Assembly (NCBI GenBank): GCA_020425605.1
Contig: JAGQRH010000016.1
Location: 1-64,000 of the forward strand
DNA: 64,000 nucleotides
Origin: Planctomycetota bacterium
Lineage (GTDB): Bacteria > Planctomycetota > UBA8742 > UBA2392
Direction: 5' to 3'
Shown here: positions 50,916 to 60,252 of the stretch, one piece after another
Layout of the letters: each line of letters starts with the position of its first letter
Position numbering within the stretch: the first letter of the stretch is position 1
Made by a program: the position numbers and the translations under genes
Notes under the pieces: model-generated
What the model was told of the DNA's origin: nothing
What the model saw: only the letters and a program-made list of their open reading frames with translations
Databases searched by the model: none

Positions 50916-52238
50916 CTACTTCGTGTTGCGCAAAGCCTCAAGTGCGTAGGCGGTGCAGAGTACAGGGCTGTTTTCCTGATAGTCTGAGTTGCTGTTGACC
51001 CAGCTTCCGTCTTCGGCCTGGCGTGACTTGAGCGCGTTGACGAGGTCCTTGCGCCAGTCGTGCTTGAGCCCGCGTTCGGGCTCCTCGACTGAGTCTTCAC
51101 CGAGTGCATTCAGCGTCTTGCCCATGCTCATGTAGTAGTAGTAAAGGCCCTTTTCATAGTCCTTCTCATCACGAAGGCCGGGTACGCGCTCGACAGTGTA
51201 GTTGCGCTGGATCCATCCCATGGCGAGCTTGACGGGCACGCTGTCTTTCTCGAGGCCCGCGAACAGGTATGCGCGAAGGAGGTTATAGGTCATCGTCCCG
51301 TAGCTGAAGAAGGTAACGGTTCCGTCCTCGTTTTCCTCTTCGCCGCTGCTGCTGCCCTCGGCGTAGCTGGCGCCGCCGTAGTCGGGACTGTCCTTGGCCG
51401 CCGGCTTGACCTTGCGGCCTTTGCTGTCTGTGGCCTGCCAGCCCTCATCCTGAACTTCGCCGGCGTTCTGGTTGCGCTTGAGGAACTTCAGTGCGCGCTG
51501 CCACATTTCGTCGTCTTCTTTGACTCCGCAGGCGTGCAGGGCGTCGATCGCGAAGCTGCTGGTGCTCATGTTCGAAGCGGGCTTCTTGCCCTGGCCGATC
51601 TCTTCTTTGCTGTATGCCCAGCCGCCGTAGCCGGGCTTGCCTTCTTCATAGTCTTTGGCGGCGCCCTCCGGATTGCCGACTTGCGCCTGCTTGAGGTAAT
51701 CGCGCGCCTTGGCGATGTTGTCGTTCAGCTTGCCCTTCCATGCGCCGTCGGTGTTCAGCTCGGCCATCAGGCCCGCGACAATGCCCGTCACGTAGACTGC
51801 GTACATGCCCTTGGCCTGCGGCACACCCGGCATGAAGCTCCAGTCGCCGCCTGCTTCCTGCGACTCGACCAGCCAATTCACGCTGTCCTTGAACATGGCC
51901 TCGTCGTCAGACCAGACTTCCGTGCCGTGCAGTGCCTGCAGCACCAGCGCGGTGTATGGCGTGTTCATCGACTTGGGGCCCCAGCCGGCCTTGATCTGCG
52001 CGCGGTCTTCACGCGGGGCGGGCTTGTTGTACATGGTCTTGAGGTAGCCCCAAGCCCCTTCAAGCGCCTGCTTGCGCAGCGCACCGGGGTTCGGCTCGGA
52101 TTCCTTTTCGCCACCCTTGTCCTGCAACAGAATGGACTTGGAGACCGTGTTGGCGTCGGCATGAACTGGCGACACGGCCAAACCAAGCGCAAAAGCACCC
52201 GCGCCCAGCGCGAGTACCACTCCCGGAAGTTTCGTCAT
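50916..52238 (-). CDS. Secreted squalene-cyclase-fold repeat protein, paralogue of 49456-50856
   Basis: 440-residue exported protein with signal peptide (MTKLPGVVLALGAGAFALGLAVSPVHA) but no lipobox. It shares most of its body with the downstream lipoprotein (NTPYTALVLQALHGTEVW, GYGGWAYSKEEIGQG, ASNMSTSSFAIDALHACGV, FLKRNQNAGEVQDEGW and GTMTYNLLRAYLFAGLEKDS are near-identical), so the pair is a tandem duplication. One copy is lipid-anchored and the other free, which suggests different locations. AAGGAG precedes the ATG at 52238. Confidence 0.8.
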   Translation of the reverse strand: MTKLPGVVLALGAGAFALGLAVSPVHADANTVSKSILLQDKGGEKESEPNPGALRKQALEGAWGYLKTMYNKPAPREDRAQIKAGWGPKSMNTPYTALVLQALHGTEVWSDDEAMFKDSVNWLVESQEAGGDWSFMPGVPQAKGMYAVYVTGIVAGLMAELNTDGAWKGKLNDNIAKARDYLKQAQVGNPEGAAKDYEEGKPGYGGWAYSKEEIGQGKKPASNMSTSSFAIDALHACGVKEDDEMWQRALKFLKRNQNAGEVQDEGWQATDSKGRKVKPAAKDSPDYGGASYAEGSSSGEEENEDGTVTFFSYGTMTYNLLRAYLFAGLEKDSVPVKLAMGWIQRNYTVERVPGLRDEKDYEKGLYYYYMSMGKTLNALGEDSVEEPERGLKHDWRKDLVNALKSRQAEDGSWVNSNSDYQENSPVLCTAYALEALRNTK

Positions 52239-52293
52239 CTTCGCTCCTTGGGCCCTTGTTATGTCTGTTCCGTCCCTGTTTGCCTTCTGACTG

Positions 52294-52863
52294 TCAAAAT
52301 CCTGCATCATCTACCGCATCGCGGGCCAGACTCTCGGTGAAAATCTGCAGCCTCGCCTCGATGAACCGCTGCTCACCCAGCGCCCCGGCTTCGTCGGGTG
52401 CCATGTCGAGCAGTTGGAACTCACGATCTGAAGTTCCTCGGCCAACCTCGACCTGCGTCTTGGCGTCCACCAAGACGACCGCCATGGCCATGCGAATGTT
52501 TCCGGTCTGGCGCAACTCGGTCATGTCGAACAGCGTGATGGCCGAGTGAACCTCGTACCTGGGCCCCGAATTGAATCGGCTCTCTTCGCCATCCAGCTCA
52601 ACTCGGTAGCCCAATTCATCGAGGCGCGCATACACGGCCGCCTCGGCCAGCAACGCAATGTCTACTTCATCGACGTCCAGCCCGGCCACTTCTCCGCCTG
52701 CGTCGCCGAGATAGATCTCCGGCACCTTCAGCGTGACGCCCGACAGGTTCTTGACCGGCTTCACGACCATCGTGTCCGCCGAGAATATGCCGGCTTCCAC
52801 GTCGAGTTGCTTCGAGGCGCAGGCGGTGAACAGCATCGCAATCATGATCAGGCTAAAGCGCAT
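52294..52863 (-). CDS. Small lipoprotein, hypothetical
   Basis: 189-residue predicted lipoprotein. MRFSLIMIAMLFTAC is a signal with lipobox (TAC). The mature part is alpha/beta with IYLGDAGGEVAGLDVDEVDIALLAEA and IRMAMAVVLVDAKTQVEVGRG, resembling an envelope-assembly or LPP20-type fold, but no family is recognised. It overlaps the preceding gene's stop by 11 bases, so translation is coupled. Confidence 0.65.
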   Translation of the reverse strand: MRFSLIMIAMLFTACASKQLDVEAGIFSADTMVVKPVKNLSGVTLKVPEIYLGDAGGEVAGLDVDEVDIALLAEAAVYARLDELGYRVELDGEESRFNSGPRYEVHSAITLFDMTELRQTGNIRMAMAVVLVDAKTQVEVGRGTSDREFQLLDMAPDEAGALGEQRFIEARLQIFTESLARDAVDDAGF

Positions 52864-53431
52864 CGGTCAGTTCCTCGCCGGTCAGGACGCGCTGCAGGAT
52901 ACCGGCGATTTCCAGGATGCCCACGCAGGTTTTCGCCAGATTGAAGCCGCGCGCGAGCAACACCGGGCGGTCCATCGGGTGCGCGTTCTGCGGCGCAGCA
53001 CGCCCGTCAGCCAGTGCCCAAACGGAGAGTACCACAAGCGGGCCATCGATTCGGGCTGCTTCCGAGTCCAGCGCCTTGAGCCCGGCCGGAATGTCCTCGG
53101 TCAGCGCCAGAGTTCGCCAGACAAGGCGAGGTTGTTTCGCAAATGTCCGCCACTCAGGGCGCATTGCGTATGCGGGCTCGACCTGTGCCGGTATGTCGGC
53201 CGACAGCCAGAACGGCTGCCCCCGCCCGCCGGAAATGAACTCGGGTAGCATGCCCGTAAAGAGAGAGGCTTCAAGCTGTTGTGCCGACGCGCCGTCAACC
53301 ACGACCACAGTGGCGGCCGAATGAATGCGCGCAATCTTAGACAGGTTGGGCAGCACGCCATCATGCTCAGTCAGCATGCGCGCGCTGAGCCCGGGAACAC
53401 TGAGCACGGTTATGGAAAGCGGCTCCGGCAT
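52853..53431 (-). CDS. Alkaline-phosphatase-superfamily-like protein, degenerate
   Basis: 192 residues, no signal peptide. The start, ITVLSVPGLSARMLTEHDG, followed by LPNLSKIARIHSAATVVVV and EASLFTGMLPEFISGG, recalls the opening of type I phosphodiesterase/nucleotide pyrophosphatase proteins. The catalytic Asp and Thr positions are not conserved and the rest of the domain is missing, so an enzymatic role is doubtful. It could be a shortened paralogue. Coupled to the downstream lipoprotein gene by overlap. Confidence 0.5.
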   Translation of the reverse strand: MPEPLSITVLSVPGLSARMLTEHDGVLPNLSKIARIHSAATVVVVDGASAQQLEASLFTGMLPEFISGGRGQPFWLSADIPAQVEPAYAMRPEWRTFAKQPRLVWRTLALTEDIPAGLKALDSEAARIDGPLVVLSVWALADGRAAPQNAHPMDRPVLLARGFNLAKTCVGILEIAGILQRVLTGEELTDAL

Positions 53432-53467
53432 GAATGCGTTATGCCAGCACGGCCGCGCCAGGGAAGA

Positions 53468-55672
53468 CTACGATTTCCATTCTTCCAGCAGCTTTGCGGC
53501 GGCTTCGTTGCCCGCATCGGCCGCCTTCTTGGCCCACTCTTTGGCCTTGGCGGCGTCAGCGTCGATGCCGGTGCCGTCGTGATACGCCTTGGCCAGTTCG
53601 ACCATGGACGGCACGCAGCCACCCTCGGCCGCCTTCTTGAACCACTTGGCCGCTTTCGTGTCGTCCTTGTCTTCGCGTTTCAACTCACCAAGCCGATGCA
53701 TGGCATAAACCCCACCGGCCTCGGCAACCGCCTCATAAACCCAGATCGCCCCACGCCGATCCGGCTCTGCCCCAAGCCCCTGTTCCATCATCTGAGCCAG
53801 CAGGAAACTCGCAGCCGGGTCATCCGCCCGGTCCTTGAGAAGCTTGCGGGCAAGCTGGTAGTCGCGACTCACACCGTTGCCGTACAACAGGCAGAGTCCG
53901 TATAGGCCGCCGTCGGCCCGGTCCATGCTTGCCGTCTGGGCAACGCCGGCGATCCATGGGTGTGCGGCGACAAATGCGTCAGCCGACGCATCCCGTGTGA
54001 GGATCACTGCCAGTTCATTCACCAGCTCATCGCAGCGCTGTTGTGCCGGGATACGCGACAGCCAGCCTTGCTCTCTCTGCGCCGCCTCGTAGCTGCAGGA
54101 GTGCATACCCGCGATCTTCAGCGCGAGCGCCGCCTTTTCGCGGTCAGCGTGTTCGGGGTTGCGGTAATAGAGATACAGCTCAAGGGCTGCCTCGCCGTCG
54201 CCGAGATTCGCGGCCTTTGCATTCCAGTGCAATGCGTCTCTGGAACTAGCGAAGCCCCTGGCTCGCAAGATCTGAATGGCGACGAGGTCGCCAGCCTCGC
54301 CAAGTTCCCCAAGCTTGGAAACGGCTTCGACTTCAGTGCCCAGGTTCCCGGGCACGTTCCCATATCCCAGCGCAAGATAGTCACCCCAGCGGGCGCCGAG
54401 CGTAATCTGGCAGGCCAGCCGCACAGCCGGTTGGAATTGGGATCGAACGGAATTCGCCAAGTACTCCATGGGGTCAGTGCCGTTCGCGTGCATCGCACGC
54501 GCTTCGCCGTAGAGCATCTCCGCGCCCGTGTTGGCTTTGGCGTCGGACGCCACGACCTGGTACAGCCAATGGATGGCAAGTTCCGGGTCCTGGGTCTCGC
54601 CGCCGATTCCATGCAGCAGGCAGTCCGCATACATGGTGCGCGCCTCGGCGACTTCGGTTTCGGATAGCCCGATGCTGTCATCCGGCTCGATCATCGTTTT
54701 CAGCCATTCCCCCACGCGCGGATATGCTTTGAGAACAGGGTTGGGGGCGCTGGCAAGGATCGTGCAACCATTGTGCGGCCCCGATTCAACCGGCGCGGGC
54801 CAGCGCGCAACATAGCTCGCGAACAGCTCGGACAGCTTCAGCCCTTCCAGCTCTTCCTCCGCAAGCGATTCCAGTTGTTTGATCGATGTAATGTCTCCCG
54901 CCTCCGCGGCCTTGGTCAAGTACGCGCGACAGAGCCGCAGGTCAGGCTGCTGGCCGTCTGGATATCGGTAGAAGTCCCCAAGCTCCCGGATTGCGGGGAC
55001 GTAGCCCGCTTCGGCCGCCTTGGTCAACCAGCGCAGCCCACTGTCCACGTCGCGCTGCGCACTGATTCCGCGCGTGAGTTGATGGCCCAGCACGAGCATC
55101 GCCGGCAGGCAGCCGTCTGTTGCCCCGGCCTCTAGGTAGACTTGTTGCGTCTTGCGGTTTTCCTCATCGGTCAAACCGTCGTCGCGTCGCTGCGACATCA
55201 GCAGGTAGGCGCAAGGAAACCCATCCTGACCGAGCTGCAGTATCTCCTCCCACTGCGCCTTGGCCCGGTGCACCTTGCCGGGATTGAAGAACTCGTCGAC
55301 GGGAAGGAAGTCGAGTTCTTCGCGCCAGCGGATGTAAGGATCATTGAGACGTAGTTGCCGCGCCTCATGGGCATAGCTGCGTCCGCGCCATCGATCTTCC
55401 GGTGCACCGGCCAGGCCACGACGATACGCAATGCCAAGCAGGTAGTTCGCCTTGGGGTTCCCGCCGCTCAGTTCGCCCGTGTCGAGGTCATAGTTCGCCC
55501 CGAGCGCGCCGAGATTTTCGATCAGTGTGACGTCGTCCAGCACGCGCCAGCCTTCCAGCGTTCGTGAATCTTCTTCTTTCCACTTCTGGTAGAGGGCGTC
55601 GACGTCGAAGTCGGCGGCGAGGCACGGGATGGCTGCGATCAGCAGCACGGCCGTCGCGATTGCGCGCAGCAT
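53468..55672 (-). CDS. Secreted Sel1-like repeat protein
   Basis: 734-residue exported protein with signal peptide MLRAIATAVLLIAAIPCLA and many Sel1-like (TPR-type) repeats, such as GSGLRWLTKAAEAGYVPAIR-like and DTKAAKWFKKAAEGGCVPSM-like units; AEAG and AAEGG repeat through the protein, ending with WAKKAADAGNEAAAKLL. Such proteins mediate protein-protein contacts in the envelope. A structured RNA and terminator lie 55-360 bases upstream. Confidence 0.85.
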   Translation of the reverse strand: MLRAIATAVLLIAAIPCLAADFDVDALYQKWKEEDSRTLEGWRVLDDVTLIENLGALGANYDLDTGELSGGNPKANYLLGIAYRRGLAGAPEDRWRGRSYAHEARQLRLNDPYIRWREELDFLPVDEFFNPGKVHRAKAQWEEILQLGQDGFPCAYLLMSQRRDDGLTDEENRKTQQVYLEAGATDGCLPAMLVLGHQLTRGISAQRDVDSGLRWLTKAAEAGYVPAIRELGDFYRYPDGQQPDLRLCRAYLTKAAEAGDITSIKQLESLAEEELEGLKLSELFASYVARWPAPVESGPHNGCTILASAPNPVLKAYPRVGEWLKTMIEPDDSIGLSETEVAEARTMYADCLLHGIGGETQDPELAIHWLYQVVASDAKANTGAEMLYGEARAMHANGTDPMEYLANSVRSQFQPAVRLACQITLGARWGDYLALGYGNVPGNLGTEVEAVSKLGELGEAGDLVAIQILRARGFASSRDALHWNAKAANLGDGEAALELYLYYRNPEHADREKAALALKIAGMHSCSYEAAQREQGWLSRIPAQQRCDELVNELAVILTRDASADAFVAAHPWIAGVAQTASMDRADGGLYGLCLLYGNGVSRDYQLARKLLKDRADDPAASFLLAQMMEQGLGAEPDRRGAIWVYEAVAEAGGVYAMHRLGELKREDKDDTKAAKWFKKAAEGGCVPSMVELAKAYHDGTGIDADAAKAKEWAKKAADAGNEAAAKLLEEWKS

Positions 55673-55725
55673 GGTTTTCTCCGTGGCCCCTGTGCCTGCA
55701 GTGTAGGGCGCGGTGCTGCCCCGGG

Positions 55726-56028
55726 TTAAGCAAAAAGCCCCCGCGAGCGGGGGCTTCGTGCCTTCGGGCTCTCACCCGAAAGATGTCCAGAGGCCTGGGT
55801 CGTGGAGACAGCCCTCCACTCAACGCAATCGGGTTGGCTATTCCCTTCTCACGTCCCGGTCTTTCGACCGGCTGGCGGTTGCGCGGCGTCGACGCCGCAT
55901 AGGCTTGACCAGTGCCCGGCTGACTCTCGTCTTCCGGCCACCTGACGCTCAAGGCATCAGGCTAAACCCCGGGCGAATCCCTTGCAGAGGATTCTCCCGC
56001 AACCCGGTCCTGCATGACCGCGCTGCAC
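55726..56028 (-). ncRNA. Structured RNA of unresolved class, about 300 nt
   Basis: A minus-strand transcription unit with its own promoter (56036-56064) and terminator (55732-55756) but no convincing coding sequence. It contains several strong hairpins: CCGGTCGAAAGACCGG with a GAAA tetraloop, the palindrome GCGGCGTCGACGCCGC, a CCTGA...TCAGG stem, and TTCGGG-CCCGAA. Diagnostic motifs of tmRNA, RNase P RNA, SRP RNA and the common riboswitches were looked for and not found. Since the terminator is 60 bases before the Sel1-repeat gene, it could also be a long leader RNA of that gene. The 5' end is estimated from the promoter. Confidence 0.55.
55732..55756 (-). terminator. Intrinsic terminator of the structured RNA
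   Basis: AAGCCCCCGC and GCGGGGGCTT pair perfectly around a two-base loop, with a T5 run on the minus strand. It closes the RNA described at 55726-56028. Confidence 0.9.
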
Positions 56029-56035
56029 AGGAAGA

Positions 56036-56064
56036 ACAGTATCCCGCCAAAACCCCTTGTCCAA
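56036..56064 (-). promoter_or_regulatory. Promoter of the structured RNA
   Basis: On the minus strand TTGGAC (56059-56064) and TACTGT (56036-56041) are separated by exactly 17 bp. The predicted start is near 56028. Confidence 0.65.
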
Positions 56065-56135
56065 CGGTGTCAGCGGATAGTTGATATGGGGATAAGACTG
56101 CGTTTGCCGACACACCCGAAGCTACAATCACGCCT

Positions 56136-56318
56136 ATGATCTCGGCCGAATCCGCCTACCTTGGCGGTGACGCGGTGCGTCACCTAGCCAGCATCGACTA
56201 CCGTCGATTCCGCCAAGCACTATTGCGCGACGATGCATGTCAGCGGCAACTGCCGAGCGACCGGGCGAAGCTTCACGAGCTGGCCTTCCATGTTCTTGAA
56301 CAGACCTTCGGTGGATGA
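56136..56318 (+). CDS. Small hypothetical ORF (60 residues)
   Basis: Low-confidence gene in the gap 55757-56462. It reads MISAESAYLGGDAVRHLASI and continues with a helical, charged sequence (ALLRDDACQRQLPSDRAKLH). A TACAAT -10-like element lies seven bases before the ATG with no ribosome-binding site, as at 19078, so a leaderless start is possible. The frame stays open for 47 codons after its TGA, without a Cys/Sec-type motif. The rest of the gap shows no gene. Confidence 0.35.
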   Translation: MISAESAYLGGDAVRHLASIDYRRFRQALLRDDACQRQLPSDRAKLHELAFHVLEQTFGG

Positions 56319-56462
56319 GCTCCGGAGTCGCCGCCGCTCGTCAAGTCCGACCCTGCAGACACTACACCGCACTTGGCGGACGTTGCGGCCCGAGAGCCTG
56401 TACCGACCAAACCATCTCTGTTAAATTTGGCGCGAAACCCCTCACTGAACCGCCGATAGCGT

Positions 56463-59400
56463 TCAATGCGCTGTCGCGTTTTTCCGTCGACGGGACGACA
56501 CGAGTCGCAGGGCCGCCAGAGCCGAAAGCAGCAGCAGCGCATTCCAGTGCGGGTCGGTCAGTTCGGATGTAGTGCAACCACCCGAGTCGCCCCCTCCTCC
56601 GCCGCCATTCCCGCCGGAAGGCGGTGCCACCACAAGGTTCAATTGGCGCGTTGCCACCGCACTAGTACCACCGTCACCGTCCTCCACAACAAAGTCCGCC
56701 ATACGTGACCCGGCCGCCGCAGCAGGGTCGATATTGTAGTAGGCCACGGCTCGTACCAGCGCTTGGACGGCGGCCGGTGTTGCCTGCGCGTTCATCGCGA
56801 TCACTAACGGCGTCCCACCTGTGCCACCGGAAAACGTTCCGATCTGCACCCCTCCGAACGAAATTGCCGTCGCGGCGACGCCAATCTGCCCGCTGGCCGT
56901 CCCCTGATTCTGAATCTCAAGCCGGTCGTCAGCGGTAACGCCGATGAGGCTCACGGTCAGGTTGCCAGTGTCAAGATCCGCCGAGTCGACATCGACAACC
57001 GTGGCGGTGCCGTCAATGACCAACGCCCCCGTGCCGATTGTGTAGCTAACCTGCGTCCCTTGAACCGTCAGAGTCGGCGGGTCGTTCACCGCTACAACGT
57101 CGACATTGATACTGACGGGGCTGCTGGCGCTACCGTCACCATCGTCCACCACAATCTCGAGCGCTCGCGTCGCAGTCGGCGGATTGTCGGATGTGTTTTC
57201 GAACGTGACCGCGCGCAGCACCGCTTCCGCATCAGCGGGCGTGCAGGACGCGTTGAATGACACAACCAGCGTGGTCCCGGCCGTACCGCCCGAGGAAGTC
57301 CCCACCATTGTGCCGCCAACGCTCACGTTGGCGCCGGACACCGCCACCTGGCCGGCACCGCTTCCCTGGTTTTCAATGGCAAGCAGATCTTGCGCTGTTG
57401 CCCCACTCGTCCAGGAAACCACCAGCGAGCCAGTATCAAAGTCTGCTGAATCAGCATCCGTCACCGTAGCAGCGGATGCCACGACGACCGGAGACGAGCC
57501 TTCCGCAAAGTTGATCGTGGTTGTGTTGGCAACCACAAGCGGGGACAGACCAGTAGCCCACAGCTCTTGGCCGTGGTGTCCGTCGTTGGCGGCGAAGTAC
57601 ATCGTTCCGTTCAGTACGGCGAGGCCCCCAAAGACGGTAAATGGCGCCTGACCAGAACCCGGATAGATATCCTTAACAAGCTGCGTGCCCGACGTGGTGC
57701 CATCCGTCGTCCACACTTCGCGGCCGCTGGTCGGATGCGTCGCGTAAAAGTAGAGGCGCCCGCCGAGTACGGCACACGTGGCGAGAAGGCTGTCTGTCGG
57801 CCCGGGGTAGATATCCTTGACCAGGTAGGTGCCTGCTGTCGTCCCGTCCGATCGCCACAGCTCGTACCCTTCGGCGGTTGTCAGCGCATAGAAGTAGTAG
57901 ATGCCGTTCATGACCGCCAGCGGCGTCGGGTGTGAGGCACCCGTGGGGTTGATGTCCTTGACCATGGAGGTCCCGCCGATAGTTCCGTCGCTCTTCCACA
58001 ATTCGTAGTAGTTGGTTGGATCGGACGCCGAGAAAAACAGCAAGTTCTGATAGACGATGAACCTTGAAGGGAATGACGCATAAGACGATCCGCCGAGATC
58101 GACTGCGATGACCGTTCCGGACGACGTGCCATCCGTCTTCCACACCTCAGAGCCCTGTGCATTGCCTGCCGCGGCAAAGTACAGTTCCCCGGCGTACTCC
58201 GTGAAAGCGCTGGGATTTGAGCCGCTTGATCCCGAATAGATGTCCTTCAACATGTACGTGCCGGCGGTCGTGCCATCGGTACGCCAGAGTTCGGCACCGT
58301 TCGAGCCATTGTTGGCATTGAAGTAGACCACACCGTTGTAGCCGGTCATCCCGGAGGGGGCTGACCCAGTCGTACCCGTCCTGATGTCGGCCAGCATGAA
58401 CGTGCCGGCGGACGTCCCGTCAGAGACGTACAGCTCCCGCCCGCTGATGGAGTCCTCGAGACTAAAAAACATCAACCCGTTGTAGACCATCATGTCTATG
58501 GGCGAGTACGAGAATGACCCGGTCGTGAGTGTCTTCACGAAAGACGTGCCCGCTGAGGTTCCGTCACTCTTCCATAGGTCTGCGCCGTCGATCATCAGTA
58601 GCGTTCCGTTGACGTTCGTGACGCTGTCGAACTTCTGGGCATAGACGAGCGATGTACCCGACTGAGTTCCGTCGCTCTTCCACAGTTTCCTTGCACTACT
58701 CCCCGGTCCGACACCAGTGAAGTAGAGAGAGCCGTTTAGCTCGGCGATCGTACCCACGTTGCCACTGCCGTTGTCCTGGTTGATGTCCGCCAGAAGAGAG
58801 ATGGTCTGCGTAACGGAATCGGCAGCAAAGAGCTCCGAGTTGGGGGCAGGCAGAACCGCCTCAAACACCAGCTTAGTGCCGAGCGCAATCAAGTCTTCTC
58901 CGCCGGACGGGGCCGCCCCTGTGTAGACACTCGACAGCCTTACGGTGCCGCCGGTGGTGCCGTCGCTGACCCATACATCGTAAGCCGACGCGCCCGACTG
59001 TGCCTGAAACGCCAGCATGCCGTTCCAGACCGTCAGAGCCGACGGATTGGACGACGAAGCGCCAGCGTAGATGTCCTTTACGAGCGACGTTCCGGCGGTA
59101 GTGCCATCTGTTCGATAGAGCTCGCCACCGGCGCCGTCAGAGCCGACAAAGTAGAGGTAGCTGCCGACAACAGTGTTGTAGATCCCTGCCGCCACGCTGA
59201 ACTGCGTTACGTACGTCGTTCCGGCGGACGTGCCATCGCTCTTCCATAGTTGATGGCCGCTCGCACCATCGGTCGCGAAGAAGAACAACACACCCCCAAA
59301 TGGAACCAAATAACTCAGGTCCGCGTTTCCCGTGCCCGTATTGATGTCTTCCACCAGTGTCGTTCCGGCCGTCGTCCCGTCGGTCTTCCACAGCTCTTGC

Positions 59401-60155
59401 CCCGCCGCGGATGTGTAGGCCTCGAAGAACACTTCGCCTGCGACTTCCGTGAACTTGGCCGGACTGCTGCTGAAATTTCCGGCCTCAATGTCCTTCAGCA
59501 ATTGAGTACCACCGCCCGTTCCGTCACTGATCCAGGGTTCGGAACCGTTTGTCGCATCCTGCGCCGAGTAAGCGAGCCCGAGCGAAGTTACTGTAATCGA
59601 CGACGGAGCCGACGAGCCGGAACCCGTTACGGCGTCCAGCACCATGACCGTGCCTGCAGCGGTCCCGTCCGACTTCCACAATTCAAAGCCATGAGTGCCG
59701 TCATCCGCACTGAAGTACACACCGCCATTGTACGTGACCAACGGACCGGTGATCCCGTGCCCTGCGCCCGGGTTGATGTCTTTGAGCAACACGGTGCCGC
59801 CGGCTGTCCCATCCGTCTTCCAAAGTTCGTTGCCGTTGGTCGCGTCGCCAGCTGTAAAGAGAATGACACCGTTGACTTCCACGAACGAGAAGGGGCTCGA
59901 AGACGCGCTACCCGTGTTGATGTCCTTCACCAGCGTCGTACCCGCTGCCGTTCCATCTGTCTTGTACAGTTCCCGCCCGATGTTCCCGTCGTTGGCGGCG
60001 AAGTAGATGACACCATTGATTGCAGCAAGGGCGTTCGGCGAAGATGAGAACGTATCGGTGTTCAGGTCGACGGCCATATTGACCACCTGAGCTGACACTG
60101 CTGATGACAGCAGGACCAGCGCCATCATCGCAAAACAGGCTACGCGCAGACGCAT
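56463..60155 (-). CDS. Large secreted ELW/DGT-repeat protein with cadherin-like region
   Basis: 1230-residue surface or secreted protein. Signal peptide MRLRVACFAMMALVLLSSAVSA; then about two dozen repeats with the core ELWKTDGTAAGT and a VKDINTG-type strand, likely a large beta-propeller; then two cadherin/Ig-like modules (ADSADFDTGSLVVSW, VDSADLDTGNLTVSL); and a Gly-rich linker with a C-terminal sorting tail (GGCTTSE, helix LLLLSALAALRLV, then SSRRRK). Such repeats are seen in predicted adhesive or enzyme-scaffold proteins; function is not known. GGAGGG precedes the ATG. Confidence 0.85.
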   Translation of the reverse strand: MRLRVACFAMMALVLLSSAVSAQVVNMAVDLNTDTFSSSPNALAAINGVIYFAANDGNIGRELYKTDGTAAGTTLVKDINTGSASSSPFSFVEVNGVILFTAGDATNGNELWKTDGTAGGTVLLKDINPGAGHGITGPLVTYNGGVYFSADDGTHGFELWKSDGTAAGTVMVLDAVTGSGSSAPSSITVTSLGLAYSAQDATNGSEPWISDGTGGGTQLLKDIEAGNFSSSPAKFTEVAGEVFFEAYTSAAGQELWKTDGTTAGTTLVEDINTGTGNADLSYLVPFGGVLFFFATDGASGHQLWKSDGTSAGTTYVTQFSVAAGIYNTVVGSYLYFVGSDGAGGELYRTDGTTAGTSLVKDIYAGASSSNPSALTVWNGMLAFQAQSGASAYDVWVSDGTTGGTVRLSSVYTGAAPSGGEDLIALGTKLVFEAVLPAPNSELFAADSVTQTISLLADINQDNGSGNVGTIAELNGSLYFTGVGPGSSARKLWKSDGTQSGTSLVYAQKFDSVTNVNGTLLMIDGADLWKSDGTSAGTSFVKTLTTGSFSYSPIDMMVYNGLMFFSLEDSISGRELYVSDGTSAGTFMLADIRTGTTGSAPSGMTGYNGVVYFNANNGSNGAELWRTDGTTAGTYMLKDIYSGSSGSNPSAFTEYAGELYFAAAGNAQGSEVWKTDGTSSGTVIAVDLGGSSYASFPSRFIVYQNLLFFSASDPTNYYELWKSDGTIGGTSMVKDINPTGASHPTPLAVMNGIYYFYALTTAEGYELWRSDGTTAGTYLVKDIYPGPTDSLLATCAVLGGRLYFYATHPTSGREVWTTDGTTSGTQLVKDIYPGSGQAPFTVFGGLAVLNGTMYFAANDGHHGQELWATGLSPLVVANTTTINFAEGSSPVVVASAATVTDADSADFDTGSLVVSWTSGATAQDLLAIENQGSGAGQVAVSGANVSVGGTMVGTSSGGTAGTTLVVSFNASCTPADAEAVLRAVTFENTSDNPPTATRALEIVVDDGDGSASSPVSINVDVVAVNDPPTLTVQGTQVSYTIGTGALVIDGTATVVDVDSADLDTGNLTVSLIGVTADDRLEIQNQGTASGQIGVAATAISFGGVQIGTFSGGTGGTPLVIAMNAQATPAAVQALVRAVAYYNIDPAAAAGSRMADFVVEDGDGGTSAVATRQLNLVVAPPSGGNGGGGGGDSGGCTTSELTDPHWNALLLLSALAALRLVSSRRRKNATAH

Positions 60156-60252
60156 GGAGACCCTCCGGCATGGACCGCAACGATCCTACCCTGAATCTCG
60201 ACAGACTCAATTCTGATATGGCAGGTTTGCGATTGCACAATGCGATATGTTG

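Noticed and set aside
55726-56028. Structured RNA as tmRNA, SRP RNA, RNase P RNA or cobalamin riboswitch
   Set aside because: GTCAGG and CCGGAAG resemble fragments of SRP RNA, and GAGTCAG resembles the cobalamin box, but the order and flanking conserved motifs do not fit any of them.
56316-56462. Possible selenocysteine readthrough of the small ORF at 56136
   Set aside because: The frame stays open for 47 codons after TGA, but there is no redox or metal motif, no Cys partner and no SECIS-like hairpin.
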